A stretch of DNA of 64,000 nucleotides, taken from Pseudomonadota bacterium. Its GTDB lineage: Bacteria; Pseudomonadota; Alphaproteobacteria; Acetobacterales; Acetobacteraceae. Positions 1 to 10,531 of the stretch are shown here, in pieces (the first letter of the stretch is position 1; each line of letters starts with the position of its first letter). A model generated the notes under the pieces. That model saw only the letters and a list, made by a program, of their open reading frames with translations, was not told the DNA's origin and ran no database searches. Location of the stretch: the NCBI GenBank assembly GCA_021849425.1, contig JAJZSY010000001.1:186001-250000 (forward strand), given 5' to 3'. The position numbers and the translations under genes were made by a program.

Positions 1-1529
1 TCGCGGCGGTGGAGGACGGGCGGGTGCAGTTCGTGCCGAAATCGTGGGAGAACACGTATTTCGCCTGGATGCGCAACATCGAGCCGTGGTGCATCTCGCG
101 CCAGCTCTGGTGGGGGCACCGGATTCCGGCCTGGTATGCGCCGGATGGGAGCGTGTTCGTCGCCGAGACCGAGGCGCAGGCCCGGGCGCAGGCCGAGGCG
201 CGGTTCGGCGCGGCGGTGGCACTGCGGCAGGACGAGGACGTGCTCGATACGTGGTTCTCCTCCGCGCTGTGGCCGTTCTCCACGCTCGGCTGGCCGGAGA
301 CGACGGCGGAGCTGGCGCGCTACTATCCGGGCGACGTGCTGGTGACGGGGTTCGACATCATTTTCTTCTGGGTCGCCCGGATGATCATGATGGGGATGTA
401 TGCGATGGGCGACGTGCCGTTCCGCACCGTCATGATCAACGGGCTGGTGCGCGACGAGCGCGGCCAGAAGATGAGCAAGACCAAGGGCAACGTGATCGAC
501 CCGCTGGCGCTGATCGACCAGTTCGGGGCGGACGCGCTGCGCTATACGGTGATCGCGCAGAGCGGGGCGGGGCGGAACATCAAGCTCGGACCGAACATGG
601 TCGAGGCGAATCGCAGCTTCGTCACCAAATTGTGGAACGCGGCGCGGTTCTGCGAGATGAACGCCTGCCGGCCCGTTCCGGATTTTCGGCCGGAGGCGGC
701 GGCGCTGCCGCTCTCGCGCTGGATTCTGGATGCGGCGAACCGCGCCATCGGCGAGGCGACCGAGGCGCTGGAGGGGTTCCGGCTCGCGGATTACGCGCTC
801 GCCTGCTACCGCTTCACCTGGGGCGATTTCTGCGACTGGTTCCTGGAGCTGGCGAAGCCGGGGCTTGCCGGCGACGATGCGGCGGCGCGCGAATTGCGCG
901 CGGTGGCGGCGCATGTGCTGGGCCTGTTGCTGCGGCTGCTGCATCCGGTGATCCCGTTCGTCACCGAGGCGCTGTGGGACGAGTTCGGCTATGGCGCGGC
1001 GGGATCGCTGATCCGCACGAGCTGGCCGGTGGCCGAGCCGGTGCGCGAGGCGCAGGCGGCGCGGGACGAGGTTTCGTGGGCGATCCGCGCGATTTCGGAG
1101 ATCCGCGCCGTGCGCAGCGAGATGAATGTGCCGGCGGCGACGCGGATCGACCTGCTGATCCGCGATGGCGCGCCGGAAACTCTGGCGCGGGCGACGCGCT
1201 GGCGCGAGGAGATCGGCCGGCTCGCCCGGGTGGAGACGCTGGCGCCGCTGGAGGGCGCGATGCCGCAGGGCGCGGCGCAGGCGATCCTGGACGAGGCGAC
1301 GCTGGTGCTGCCGCTCGCCGGCATCATCGATCTCGCCGCCGAGCGCAAGCGCCTCGCCGCGACGCGGGGGAAGACCGAGGCCGAGGCCGGCAAGCTGCGC
1401 GGCAAGCTCGGCAACGAGGATTTCGTCCGCCGCGCGCCGGAGGAGGTGATCGCCGAGACCCGCGAGCGGCTGGAGGCGGCCGAGGCGGAGATGGCGAGGC
1501 TGGACGCCGCCCTCGCCCGCATCGCATGA
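1..1529 (+). CDS. valS: Valyl-tRNA synthetase, C-terminal part (5' end outside window)
   Basis: Class I aminoacyl-tRNA synthetase that charges tRNA-Val in the cytoplasm. The reading frame is open from base 3, so the gene starts before the window and about 508 codons are seen. The end of the catalytic core is visible: a WWGHRIPAWY segment, DVLDTWFSSALWPFSTLGWP and the KMSKS-type loop written KMSKT near bases 468-482. The anticodon-binding domain follows, and the last ~65 residues form the basic/acidic coiled-coil tail typical of ValRS. The stop TGA is at 1527-1529. The missing part should hold the HIGH motif and much of the editing domain. Confidence 0.97.
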   Translation, partial: AAVEDGRVQFVPKSWENTYFAWMRNIEPWCISRQLWWGHRIPAWYAPDGSVFVAETEAQARAQAEARFGAAVALRQDEDVLDTWFSSALWPFSTLGWPETTAELARYYPGDVLVTGFDIIFFWVARMIMMGMYAMGDVPFRTVMINGLVRDERGQKMSKTKGNVIDPLALIDQFGADALRYTVIAQSGAGRNIKLGPNMVEANRSFVTKLWNAARFCEMNACRPVPDFRPEAAALPLSRWILDAANRAIGEATEALEGFRLADYALACYRFTWGDFCDWFLELAKPGLAGDDAAARELRAVAAHVLGLLLRLLHPVIPFVTEALWDEFGYGAAGSLIRTSWPVAEPVREAQAARDEVSWAIRAISEIRAVRSEMNVPAATRIDLLIRDGAPETLARATRWREEIGRLARVETLAPLEGAMPQGAAQAILDEATLVLPLAGIIDLAAERKRLAATRGKTEAEAGKLRGKLGNEDFVRRAPEEVIAETRERLEAAEAEMARLDAALARIA

Positions 1530-1601
1530 TCGGACCATCAGTCTTGGCCGCCTGACGGCCGCGGCACGGTGCGGCGGCGGGGCGGCGCAGGGAGACGCCG
1601 G

Positions 1602-2432
1602 ATGAACCGTTCCGCCGCGACCATCGCCATCATTCTCGTCGTGCTTGGCGTGCTCATCGCCGTGCCGCTGGGCCTGGTCGTTCCCGGCGCCGTGGTGGCG
1701 CTGCTCGGCATCGTCTGCGGGCTGACGCTCAGGACAGCGAACGAATGGGAGCGCGCGGTGGTGCTGCGGCTGGGCCGCTTCGCCGGCATTCGCGGGCCGG
1801 GCGTGTTCTTCATTATCCCCGTCATCGAGACGGTCTATGTGCTGGTCGATACCCGCAAGCAGAGCACGATCATCAGCGCCGAGAACACGCTGACGCTGGA
1901 TGGCGTTTCGGTTGCGGTGGATTCGGTGCTGTTCTGGAAGGTGGAGGATGTGCGGCGGGTGGCGACCGAGCTGACCGATTATCGGGCGATGATCGGCCAG
2001 GTGGCGCAGACCTCGCTGCGGGAGATCATCAGCGGGATGGTGCTGGGCGAGATTCTCGGCAATCGCGAGACGATGGATGCGAAGATCCGCGCCGCGATCG
2101 CCGCGAAGTCGCAGGATTGGGGGATCGGCGGGATCGCGGTGGAGATCCGCGACGTGCGGATTCCGGCCGAGCTGAACGACGCGATGAGCCGCAACGCGCA
2201 GGCGGAGAAGGAGAAGCAGGCGCGGGTGACGCTGGCGAGTTCGGAAGTGGCGATCGCGGAGCAGATCGTCCATGCCGGGGAGGTTTACGCCGCGAACCCG
2301 ATGGCGCTGAAGATCCGGCAGATGAACCTGGTTTACGAGATGAACAAGGACCGGGGGGCGACGATCCTGCTGCCGACGGAGCTGGCTGGGGCGATGAGCG
2401 CGGTGCTGAAGGGGCTGACGCCGGAGGGCTGA
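1602..2432 (+). CDS. Slipin / stomatin-like SPFH-domain membrane protein
   Basis: A 276-residue protein of the prohibitin/stomatin (SPFH, band 7) superfamily, whose members form membrane-anchored oligomers and are linked to membrane microdomains or proteolysis control. An N-terminal hydrophobic hairpin (about residues 5-45) is followed by NEWERAVVLRLGRF and GPGVFFIIPVIETVYVLVDTR, the slipin signature, and then a charged helix (NAQAEKEKQAR) near residue 195. The chosen ATG follows GCAGGGAGACGCC; an in-frame start 33 bases upstream has no ribosome site and adds only arginine-rich residues. No NfeD partner gene, common beside slipins, is adjacent. The cellular role cannot be read from context. 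Confidence 0.88.
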   Translation: MNRSAATIAIILVVLGVLIAVPLGLVVPGAVVALLGIVCGLTLRTANEWERAVVLRLGRFAGIRGPGVFFIIPVIETVYVLVDTRKQSTIISAENTLTLDGVSVAVDSVLFWKVEDVRRVATELTDYRAMIGQVAQTSLREIISGMVLGEILGNRETMDAKIRAAIAAKSQDWGIGGIAVEIRDVRIPAELNDAMSRNAQAEKEKQARVTLASSEVAIAEQIVHAGEVYAANPMALKIRQMNLVYEMNKDRGATILLPTELAGAMSAVLKGLTPEG

Positions 2433-2450
2433 GACGCCGGCGCCTGCCGC

Positions 2451-2469
2451 CCTGAGCCCTCGGCTCAGG
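2451..2469. terminator. Hairpin between convergent slipin and pmbA genes
   Basis: CCTGAGCC and GGCTCAGG form an 8-bp perfect stem with a 3-base loop in the 32-base gap between two converging genes, overlapping the pmbA stop codon. There is no clear T-run on either side, so it may be a weak or Rho-assisted bidirectional terminator. Confidence 0.4.
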
Positions 2470-3793
2470 CGCCTGCGATCGTCATGCCTTCGATGCGCAG
2501 CGTCGGCGCGTCGGTCCCGCGGCGGAATTCGAGGTCGTTCGCCGGGGTGAGGTGGCGGAACATCTCGCGCAGATTGCCGGCGACGGTGACCTCGGCGACC
2601 GGCTCGGCGAGCTGGCCGTCGCGGATCATGAAGCCGGCGGCGCCGCGCGAATAATCGCCGGTGATCCCGTTCACGCCCATGCCGATCAGCTCGATGACAT
2701 AGAGGCCGAGGCCGATATCGGCGATCAGCGCCTCGGGCGAGAGCGTGCCGGGCTGCATGTAGAGATTGCTCGGCGCCGGGGATGGCGGGCCGGAGGTGCC
2801 GCGCGCGGCGTGGCCGGTGGTGGCGAGGCCGAGCTGGGCGGCGCTGCGGGAATCGAGCAGCCAGGTGGTGAGCCGGCCATCCTCGATCAGGGCGCGGCGG
2901 GAGACGGGCTGGCCCTCGCCGTCGAAGCTGCGCGAGCGCAGGCCGCGGCGGCGCAGCGGGTCGTCGATGATGGCGATGCCGGGGGCGAAGATCGCCTGGC
3001 CCATCGCATCCTTGAGGAAGCTGGTGCCGCGGGCGATCGACGCGCCGTTGATCGCGCCGGCGAAATGGCCGAGCAGCGAGCCGGCGACGCGGGGGTGGTA
3101 GACCACCGGCAGTTTCGCGGTGGCGGGGCGGCGCGGGTCGAGCCGGCTGACCGCGCGCTCGGCGGCGGCGCGGCCGAGGCCGGCGGGGTCGGCGAGGTCG
3201 GCGCCGTGGACGGCGGCGGAATATTCATAGTCGCGCTGCATCGACACGCCCTCGCCGGCGATGGGCGAGACGGAGACGCCGTGATTGGAGCGCGAATAGG
3301 CGCCGGCGAAGCCGCGCGAGGTGGCCAGCGCGATGTGGCTGCGCGACCAGGAGGCGCCCGCACCCTCGGAATTGGTGATGCCCTTGACCGCGAGCGCCGC
3401 CTCTTCCGCCGCGGCGGCGCGGGCAAGCAGCGCCTCGACGCCGGGTTCGGCCGGATCGTCCATGTCGAGCGGGGCGGAATCGGGCGGCGGCGGCGCATCG
3501 GGGATGGTGGAGAAACGGTCTTCGGGGACGACGCGGGCCATCGCCACCGCCTGTTCGGCGAGGCGGGCGAAGCCCTCGGGGTCGATCGCGCCGGAGGAGA
3601 CGATGGCGCTGCGGCGTCCCACGAAGACGCGCAGGCCGATCGTGTTGCTTTCGGCGCGCTCGATCTCCTCGACCTTGCCGAGACGGCGGCCGACGGAAAG
3701 CGAGGCGCCGGAGCCCATCAGCGCGTCGGCGGCATCGGCGCCGGCGGCCTTGGCCGCGCCGAGCAGGGCTTCGAGCAGGTCGAGCCGGTTCAC
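2465..3793 (-). CDS. pmbA: TldD/PmbA family protein (PmbA/TldE-like)
   Basis: A 442-residue member of the TldD/TldE(PmbA) family, which in E. coli forms a metalloprotease complex that trims the microcin B17 precursor and degrades the CcdA antitoxin. No HExxxH zinc motif is seen, which fits the PmbA/TldE subunit rather than TldD. The family C-terminal signature GDYSRGAAGFMI is present near residue 390. The start is a GTG whose GTGA overlaps the stop of the upstream M16 peptidase gene, indicating translational coupling; a longer upstream frame reads arginine-rich shadow sequence. It is the last gene of the minus-strand run thrC > M16 peptidase > pmbA. No TldD gene is in the window. Confidence 0.88.
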   Translation of the reverse strand: MNRLDLLEALLGAAKAAGADAADALMGSGASLSVGRRLGKVEEIERAESNTIGLRVFVGRRSAIVSSGAIDPEGFARLAEQAVAMARVVPEDRFSTIPDAPPPPDSAPLDMDDPAEPGVEALLARAAAAEEAALAVKGITNSEGAGASWSRSHIALATSRGFAGAYSRSNHGVSVSPIAGEGVSMQRDYEYSAAVHGADLADPAGLGRAAAERAVSRLDPRRPATAKLPVVYHPRVAGSLLGHFAGAINGASIARGTSFLKDAMGQAIFAPGIAIIDDPLRRRGLRSRSFDGEGQPVSRRALIEDGRLTTWLLDSRSAAQLGLATTGHAARGTSGPPSPAPSNLYMQPGTLSPEALIADIGLGLYVIELIGMGVNGITGDYSRGAAGFMIRDGQLAEPVAEVTVAGNLREMFRHLTPANDLEFRRGTDAPTLRIEGMTIAGA

Positions 3794-5055
3794 GCCGCCA
3801 GCCTCTCGATGATTTTCGGCATTTGCGGCACGCGGCCGACCGGGCCGATCGCGGCCAGCGTGGGCTTGGCGCGGAAGATGCGGGCGGCGACGCGGGTGAT
3901 GTCGTCCACCGTCACGGCGTCGATCCTGGCGACGGTTTCGGCGGTGGGCACGATGCGGCCGAAGATCTGCCACTGGCGGGCGATCTGCTCGCAGCGGCTG
4001 CCGGTGCTTTCCAGCGACATCAGCAGCCCGGCCTTGACCTGGGCGCGGGCGCGGCGGAGTTCGGCCTCGGAGACGCTCTGGCGGACCTTGGCCAGCTCGC
4101 CGAGGGTGACGGGGACGAGTTCCGCCGCCTCGGCCTCGCCGGTGCCGGCATAGATGCCGAACAGCCCGGCATCGCGCGCCGGCAGGGCGAAGCTGTAGAT
4201 CGAGTAGACGAGGCCGCGCTTCTCGCGGATTTCCTGGAACAGGCGCGAGGACATGCCGCCGCCGAGCAGGGTGGAGAGCAGCATCGCGGCGTGGAAATCG
4301 GGATCGGCGTAGCCGACGGCGGGAAAGCCGAGGACGAGATGCGCCTGGTCGAGATCGCGCAGCTCGCGGTATTCGCCGCCGGCATAATCGGCCGGCAGCG
4401 GCTCGGCGCGGGTGGCGGCCGGCAGGTCGGCGAAATGGTTCGCCACGAGATCGACCACGCGCGCGTGGTCGAGATTGCCGGAGGCGGCGATGACGAGGTT
4501 CTCGGGTGTGTAATGCGCCTTCATGTAGCGGCGCAGCGCATCCGGCCCGATGGCGCGGATGATCTCCTCGGTGCCGAGGGTGGGCCAGCCCATCGGCTGG
4601 TCGGGATAGGCGGCGAGCTGGAAATGGTCGAAGACGATGTCGTCCGGCGTGTCGTTCGCCTGGCCGATTTCCTGCAGGATGACGCCGCGCTCGCGCTCGA
4701 ATTCCGCCGGATCGAAGGTGGAATGGCAGAGAATGTCGCCGATGATATCGATGCCGAGGGCGAGATCCTCCTTCAGCAGCTTGACGTAATAGGCGGTCTG
4801 CTCGCGCGAGGTGTAGGCGTTGATGTGGCCGCCGACATCCTCGATCGCCTCGGCGATGGCGGCGGCACTACGGCGCTCGGTGCCCTTGAAGGCCATGTGT
4901 TCGAGGAAATGCGAGACGCCGTTTTCCGCCGCGGTTTCGTGGCGGGTGCCGACGCCGGCATAGGCGCCGAAGGACACGGTCTCCACCCGGTCCATCCGCT
5001 CGGTCAGGATGGTCAGGCCGGAGTCGAGTTTCGTCACCTGCACTGTGTCACTCAT
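3790..5055 (-). CDS. M16 family zinc peptidase (mitochondrial processing peptidase beta-like)
   Basis: A 421-residue insulinase-family metallopeptidase. The inverted zinc motif HxxEH appears as HFLEH at residues 49-53, and the distal glutamate lies in the ERERGVILQEI stretch about 75 residues later. The two halves of an M16 peptidase follow in order, including the glycine-rich LLGGGMSSRLFQEIREKRGLVYSIYSF segment (about residues 264-290) typical of processing-peptidase subunits. Alphaproteobacterial relatives are close to the mitochondrial enzyme. The start ATG overlaps the thrC stop by 4 bases and its own stop overlaps the pmbA start, so the three genes are almost certainly one transcript. 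The zinc ligands are intact, so it should be active; its substrate is unknown. Confidence 0.93.
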   Translation of the reverse strand: MSDTVQVTKLDSGLTILTERMDRVETVSFGAYAGVGTRHETAAENGVSHFLEHMAFKGTERRSAAAIAEAIEDVGGHINAYTSREQTAYYVKLLKEDLALGIDIIGDILCHSTFDPAEFERERGVILQEIGQANDTPDDIVFDHFQLAAYPDQPMGWPTLGTEEIIRAIGPDALRRYMKAHYTPENLVIAASGNLDHARVVDLVANHFADLPAATRAEPLPADYAGGEYRELRDLDQAHLVLGFPAVGYADPDFHAAMLLSTLLGGGMSSRLFQEIREKRGLVYSIYSFALPARDAGLFGIYAGTGEAEAAELVPVTLGELAKVRQSVSEAELRRARAQVKAGLLMSLESTGSRCEQIARQWQIFGRIVPTAETVARIDAVTVDDITRVAARIFRAKPTLAAIGPVGRVPQMPKIIERLAA

Positions 5056-6455
5056 GCATCGTTCCTGTGCGCGAATTGGCGGACCAGGGCCTCGACCTCG
5101 TCGAGGCTGTTGCCCGCGCGTACGAAATGTTCATCACGCTCATATAGGTCGGCGAGCCGCTCTGGCAGCCCCGGGCGGATGCCGATCGCGCGGTGCATCG
5201 CATCGGGGAACTTGGCGGGGTGGGCGGTGGCGGCGGCGATGACCGGCACGCCGATGGGGGCGGCGGCGCGGGCGGCGGCGATGCCGATCGCGGTGTGCGG
5301 GTCGGCCATGTAGCCGGTTTCGGCGCGGATGCGGGCGATTTCGGCGAGGGTCGCGGCATCGTCGAGGGCGAGTCCGGCGAAGTCCCGCCGGAGCGCCTGC
5401 CAGACCTCGGCCGCCACCCGCATCGTGCCGCTGGCGCGGAAATCGGTCATGGTGCGGGCGGTGGCCGGCGCATCCCTGCCCAGCGCCTCGAACAGGAGGC
5501 GCTCGAAATTCGAGCTGACCTGGATGTCCATCGAGGGGGAGACGGTTTCGACGACGCCGGCGGTGCGCATGTCGTTGGCGGCGAGGAAGCGGGCGAGGAT
5601 GTCGTTGGCGTTGCTGCCGACGATGAAGCGCTCGATCGGCAGGCCCATCTGCCGCGCCGCCCAGGCGGCGAGGATGTTGCCGAAATTGCCGGTCGGCACC
5701 GAGACGGCGACCGGGCGGTCCGGCGCGCCGAGGGCGAGGGCGGCGGCGACGAAATAGGGGATCTGGCCGGCGATGCGGGCCCAGTTGATCGAGTTCACCG
5801 CCGAGAGTCGCAGTTCGGTGCGGAAGGGCGCATCGGCGAACATCGCCTTGACCAGGTCCTGGCAGTCATCGAACGTGCCGGAAAGGGCGATGTTGAGGAC
5901 GTTGCGGGCATCGACCGTGGTCATCTGCCGGCGCTGGACCTCGGAGGTGCGGCCTTCGGGGTGGAGGATCGCGATATCGACCCGCATCCGGTCGCGGCAG
6001 GCCTCGATCGCGGCGGAGCCGGTGTCGCCGGAGGTGGCGCCGACGATCGTCACCCGTTCGTCGCGGGCGGCGAGGACGTGGTCGAACAGGCGGCCGGCGA
6101 CCTGGAGGGCGAGATCCTTGAAGGCGAGGGTCGGGCCGTGGAAGAGTTCGAGCACGAAGAGCGAGGGGTCGAGCTGGACCAGCGGGACGACGGCGGGGTG
6201 GCCGAAGCCGCGATAGGATGCGCGGGTGATGGCCTGGAGATCGCCGAAGCCGATGGCGCCGCCGGTCATGAACGGGGCCATGACGCGGGCGGCCAGCTCG
6301 GCATAGGGCAGGCCGCGCAGGGCGCGCCATTCCGCCGGGGAGAAGACCGGCCAGGTCTCGGGGACGAACAGCCCGCCATCCTCGGCGAGTCCGGCGAGCA
6401 GGACGCCGTCGAAATCGCGGGACGGGGCCGCACCGCGGGTGGAGACGTAGCGCAT
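5052..6455 (-). CDS. thrC: Threonine synthase
   Basis: PLP enzyme converting O-phosphohomoserine to threonine, the last step of threonine synthesis. The 467-residue length fits the bacterial thrC family. It starts MRYVSTRG, typical of ThrC, and the PLP lysine is in FHGPTLAFKD (Lys113). The glycine-rich ATSGDTGSAAIEA phosphate-binding loop and VSVPTGNFGNILA follow. It is the first gene of a minus-strand operon with the M16 peptidase and pmbA, a pairing of thrC and M16 peptidase that is common in alphaproteobacteria. There is a 62-base gap to the secB stop upstream. No threonine leader peptide or riboswitch was seen before it. Confidence 0.96.
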   Translation of the reverse strand: MRYVSTRGAAPSRDFDGVLLAGLAEDGGLFVPETWPVFSPAEWRALRGLPYAELAARVMAPFMTGGAIGFGDLQAITRASYRGFGHPAVVPLVQLDPSLFVLELFHGPTLAFKDLALQVAGRLFDHVLAARDERVTIVGATSGDTGSAAIEACRDRMRVDIAILHPEGRTSEVQRRQMTTVDARNVLNIALSGTFDDCQDLVKAMFADAPFRTELRLSAVNSINWARIAGQIPYFVAAALALGAPDRPVAVSVPTGNFGNILAAWAARQMGLPIERFIVGSNANDILARFLAANDMRTAGVVETVSPSMDIQVSSNFERLLFEALGRDAPATARTMTDFRASGTMRVAAEVWQALRRDFAGLALDDAATLAEIARIRAETGYMADPHTAIGIAAARAAAPIGVPVIAAATAHPAKFPDAMHRAIGIRPGLPERLADLYERDEHFVRAGNSLDEVEALVRQFAHRNDA

Positions 6456-6517
6456 CGGCAGGTCGTTCCTGGAAAAGCGTCAGCGTGCGGCGCCGCGCGG
6501 GGCGGCGCCGCTGCGGA

Positions 6518-7018
6518 TCAGGCGTTGGCGGCCGGCTGGCCCTCGGCCTCGGCGCGGCGGGCCTGCCAGAGGCCGACGAAATCGACCGGGCCGAGCATCA
6601 CCGGCGGGAAGCCGCCATCGCGCGTGACATCGGCGAGGATGTTGCGGGCGAAGGGGAAGAGCAGGCGCGGGCATTCGACCAGCAGCACCGGCTCGATCTG
6701 GTTTTCCGGGATGCCGGTGAGGGTGAACACGCCGGCATAGGAGAGGTCGGCGATGAAGACGGTCATTTCCTTGCCGGCCTCGGCGCCGTTGCCGGATTCG
6801 GCGGGGGCGGGATGGGTCGCCTCGGCGCGGGTGGTCAGGGTGACCTCGAAGACGTCGGCGTCGTCCTGCAGGCGCTGGACCTGGACGTCGAGGTTGATGT
6901 TCACGTTCGGGGCCTGGCGGAGAAGCGTGTAGATCGAGGGCGCACCGGGCACCTCGAAGGACAGATCCTTGGTGTACTGGATGTTGAGGGTAAGCGGTGC
7001 GATCTGCGATTCAGACAT
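6518..7018 (-). CDS. secB: Protein-export chaperone SecB
   Basis: A 166-residue cytoplasmic chaperone that keeps preproteins unfolded and hands them to SecA. The core SecB sequence is visible: LNIQYTKDLSFEVPGAP near residue 11, then VNINLDVQVQRL, EVTLTTRAEA, YAGVFTLTGIPE and the LLVECPRLLFPFARNILADVTRDGGFPP segment (about residues 113-140) that lines the peptide groove. The middle has a low-complexity acidic/alanine insert. It is transcribed divergently from argC, with 83 bases between the two starts that should hold both promoters. Confidence 0.96.
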   Translation of the reverse strand: MSESQIAPLTLNIQYTKDLSFEVPGAPSIYTLLRQAPNVNINLDVQVQRLQDDADVFEVTLTTRAEATHPAPAESGNGAEAGKEMTVFIADLSYAGVFTLTGIPENQIEPVLLVECPRLLFPFARNILADVTRDGGFPPVMLGPVDFVGLWQARRAEAEGQPAANA

Positions 7019-7101
7019 GGGGGATGGCTCCGTTTGAATTGTGGCCCGCCTAGCACAGGGGCGCGTTTGGTGCCAGCATGCCCGGACGAGGAGTATGGAC
7101 C

Positions 7102-8049
7102 ATGGACAGGAGCGTGTTCATCGATGGCGAGGCCGGCACCACCGGCCTGCAGATCGTGGAGCGGTTGCGGCATCTGCCGGGGGTGACGCTGCGCAGCATC
7201 GACCCCGCGCGGCGCCGCGACCCGGCGGCGCGGCGGGCGATGATGGAAGCGGTCGATCTCGTGGTGCTGTGCCTGCCGGACGAGGCGGCGCGCGAGGCGG
7301 CTTCGCTGGTCGAGGGCATGGGCAGCGCGGCGCCGCGGCTGCTCGACGCCAGCACCGCGCACCGGGTCGCGCCCGGCTGGACCTATGGCTTCGCCGAACT
7401 GGCCCCCGGGCAGGCGGCGGCGATCGCGGCGGCGCCGCGCGTCGCCAATCCCGGCTGCTACGCCACCGGCGCGATCGCGCTGCTGCGCCCGCTGGTCGAT
7501 GCCGGGATCGTGCCGGAGGATCATCCGGTCGCGATCAACGCGGTGTCGGGCTATTCGGGGGGCGGCAAGGCGATGATCGCCGATCATGAACGTGAGGGCG
7601 GGCCGGCTTTCGAGCTGTATGCGCTGTCGCTCAACCACAAGCACCTGCCGGAGATCGCGGCCCATGCCGGGCTCGCGCGGCGGCCGATCTTCGTGCCCTC
7701 GGTCGGGCATTTCCGCCAGGGGATGCTGGTGTCGATCCCGCTGCATCTCGACGCCCTGCCCGGCCGGCCGACGGCGCGGGAGATCGGCTCGGCGCTGATG
7801 GAGCGCTATGACGGCGGCGGGCAGGTGGTGGTGCGCCGCACCCCGTGCGAGCAGCGCGTGCAGGCGGCGGTGGCCGAGGGATCGGACCTGATGGAGGTGT
7901 TCGTGTTCGAGAACGAGGCGGAGAGCCAGGCGGTGCTGGTGGCGCGGCTCGACAATCTCGGCAAGGGCGCCGCGGGGGCGGCGGTGCAGAATATCGGCCT
8001 GATGCTCGGGCTGGAGGCGCGGCAGGCGGCGGCACACGCCCGGGCCTGA
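7102..8049 (+). CDS. argC: N-acetyl-gamma-glutamyl-phosphate reductase (short, type 2)
   Basis: NADPH-dependent enzyme of arginine synthesis that reduces N-acetylglutamyl phosphate to the semialdehyde. The 315-residue length matches the short (type 2) ArgC family. The NADP loop is [13 protein letters not shown] at residues 7-19, and the catalytic cysteine is Cys119 in [21 protein letters not shown] and [10 protein letters not shown] are further family signatures. The chosen ATG has GAGGAG 8 bases upstream; an earlier in-frame ATG at 7078 lacks a ribosome site. The stop codon is followed one base later by a 26-bp tandem repeat. The gene stands alone, away from other arg genes. Confidence 0.95.
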   Translation: MDRSVFIDGEAGTTGLQIVERLRHLPGVTLRSIDPARRRDPAARRAMMEAVDLVVLCLPDEAAREAASLVEGMGSAAPRLLDASTAHRVAPGWTYGFAELAPGQAAAIAAAPRVANPGCYATGAIALLRPLVDAGIVPEDHPVAINAVSGYSGGGKAMIADHEREGGPAFELYALSLNHKHLPEIAAHAGLARRPIFVPSVGHFRQGMLVSIPLHLDALPGRPTAREIGSALMERYDGGGQVVVRRTPCEQRVQAAVAEGSDLMEVFVFENEAESQAVLVARLDNLGKGAAGAAVQNIGLMLGLEARQAAAHARA

Positions 8050-8050
8050 G

Positions 8051-8180
8051 CGGCGATGGCCGCGCTTGAATCGTCGCGGCGATGGCCGCGCTTGAGCCGT
8101 CGCGGCGATGGCCGCGCTTGACCCGTCACGGCGATGGCCGCGCTTGACCCGTCACGGCGATGGCCGCGCTTGACCCGTCA
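8051..8180. repeat. Five-copy 26-bp tandem repeat after argC
   Basis: Five head-to-tail units of exactly 26 bases, each beginning CGGCGATGGCCGCGCTTGA and ending in a variable CGTCG or CGTCA tail. Copies 3-5 are identical; copies 1 and 2 differ at a few tail positions. A broken sixth unit (CGGCG) follows. Each unit carries ATGGCCGCGCTTGA, so five ATGs are spaced by 26 bases and fall in rotating frames; the last one (8160) is in frame with thpR. There are no spacers, so it is not CRISPR. Confidence 0.95.
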
Positions 8181-8222
8181 CGGCGGGCCGCCCACCATGC
8201 GCGCCGAGAGGAGGGCATTCCC

Positions 8223-8825
8223 ATGCGACTGTTCATCGCCCTCGACCTGCCCTGGGAGATCAGGCAGACGCTGGCCGGCTTCGCCTTCAACCTGCCGGGG
8301 GCGCGCTGGGTGCCGGCGCAGAACATGCACATCACGCTGCGCTTCATCGGCGAGACCGGGCGGATCGAGGCGGAGGAGATCGACCATGCGCTCGCGGCGA
8401 TCCGCGCGCCGGGATTTCCGCTCACCCTGGCCGGCGCCGGCTGGTTCGAGAAGGGGGGACGGGCGACGTCGCTCTGGATCGGGGTGGAGCGCAGCGCCGC
8501 GTTGCTGCATTTGCAGACCAAGATCGAGACCGCGCTGCGGCGGATCGGGCTGGCGCCGGAGCGGCGGCGCTACGCCCCGCACGTGACGCTGGCGCGGATG
8601 GACCTGCCGGTGGGGCCGCGCTTCGCCGAATTCGTCCAGAGCCACAATCTCTATCGCTCGCCGCCGATCGGGGTGGAGCACATGACGCTGTTCAGCTCGC
8701 AGCTCAGCGACGACCACCCGGCCTATACGGCGGAGGTGGAATATCCGCTCGGCGCCGTGGCGGCGGGGGCGGAGCCGGTTTGGGACGAGAGGGAGCCCGA
8801 CGGGCGGGACGAGGACGCGCGGTAG
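8223..8825 (+). CDS. thpR: RNA 2',3'-cyclic phosphodiesterase (2H phosphoesterase)
   Basis: A 200-residue member of the LigT/ThpR 2H phosphoesterase family, which opens 2',3'-cyclic phosphate RNA ends and can join some tRNA halves. The two catalytic HxTx motifs are HITL (residues 36-39) and HVTL (residues 120-123), with the expected MRLFIALDLP start. AGAGGAGGG precedes the ATG at 8223 by 8 bases, which sets the start. A longer frame opens in the last 26-bp repeat unit and would add 21 residues without homology to the family. The last ~15 residues are charged and variable. No partner gene is evident. Confidence 0.92.
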   Translation: MRLFIALDLPWEIRQTLAGFAFNLPGARWVPAQNMHITLRFIGETGRIEAEEIDHALAAIRAPGFPLTLAGAGWFEKGGRATSLWIGVERSAALLHLQTKIETALRRIGLAPERRRYAPHVTLARMDLPVGPRFAEFVQSHNLYRSPPIGVEHMTLFSSQLSDDHPAYTAEVEYPLGAVAAGAEPVWDEREPDGRDEDAR

Positions 8826-8922
8826 AGCACGCGATATCGACAAAGACGTTCTCGGGCGCGGCGTTGCCCCGCGCGGCCCGGATCGGGCGATCCGGACCGT
8901 TCGGGGTTGGGCGGGTGCCCGG

Positions 8923-10422
<1,500 letters not shown>

Positions 10423-10531
10423 GGGATGGTCCTCCGGTTGATTTGATGGCGAGGGTGTTTTCGCGCTTCGAATTCCGCATATCAACGCGCAGGATTGCGG
10501 CATCGATGTGCATGAAATAACGTCCGGCGCC

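Noticed and set aside
8051-8180. CRISPR-like array
   Set aside because: Units are directly adjacent with no unique spacers, and no cas genes exist in the window.
8878-8895. CCGGATC-GGGC-GATCCGG hairpin downstream of thpR and mmsA
   Set aside because: A stable dyad without a T-run on either strand, in a very GC-rich gap; not enough to call a terminator.
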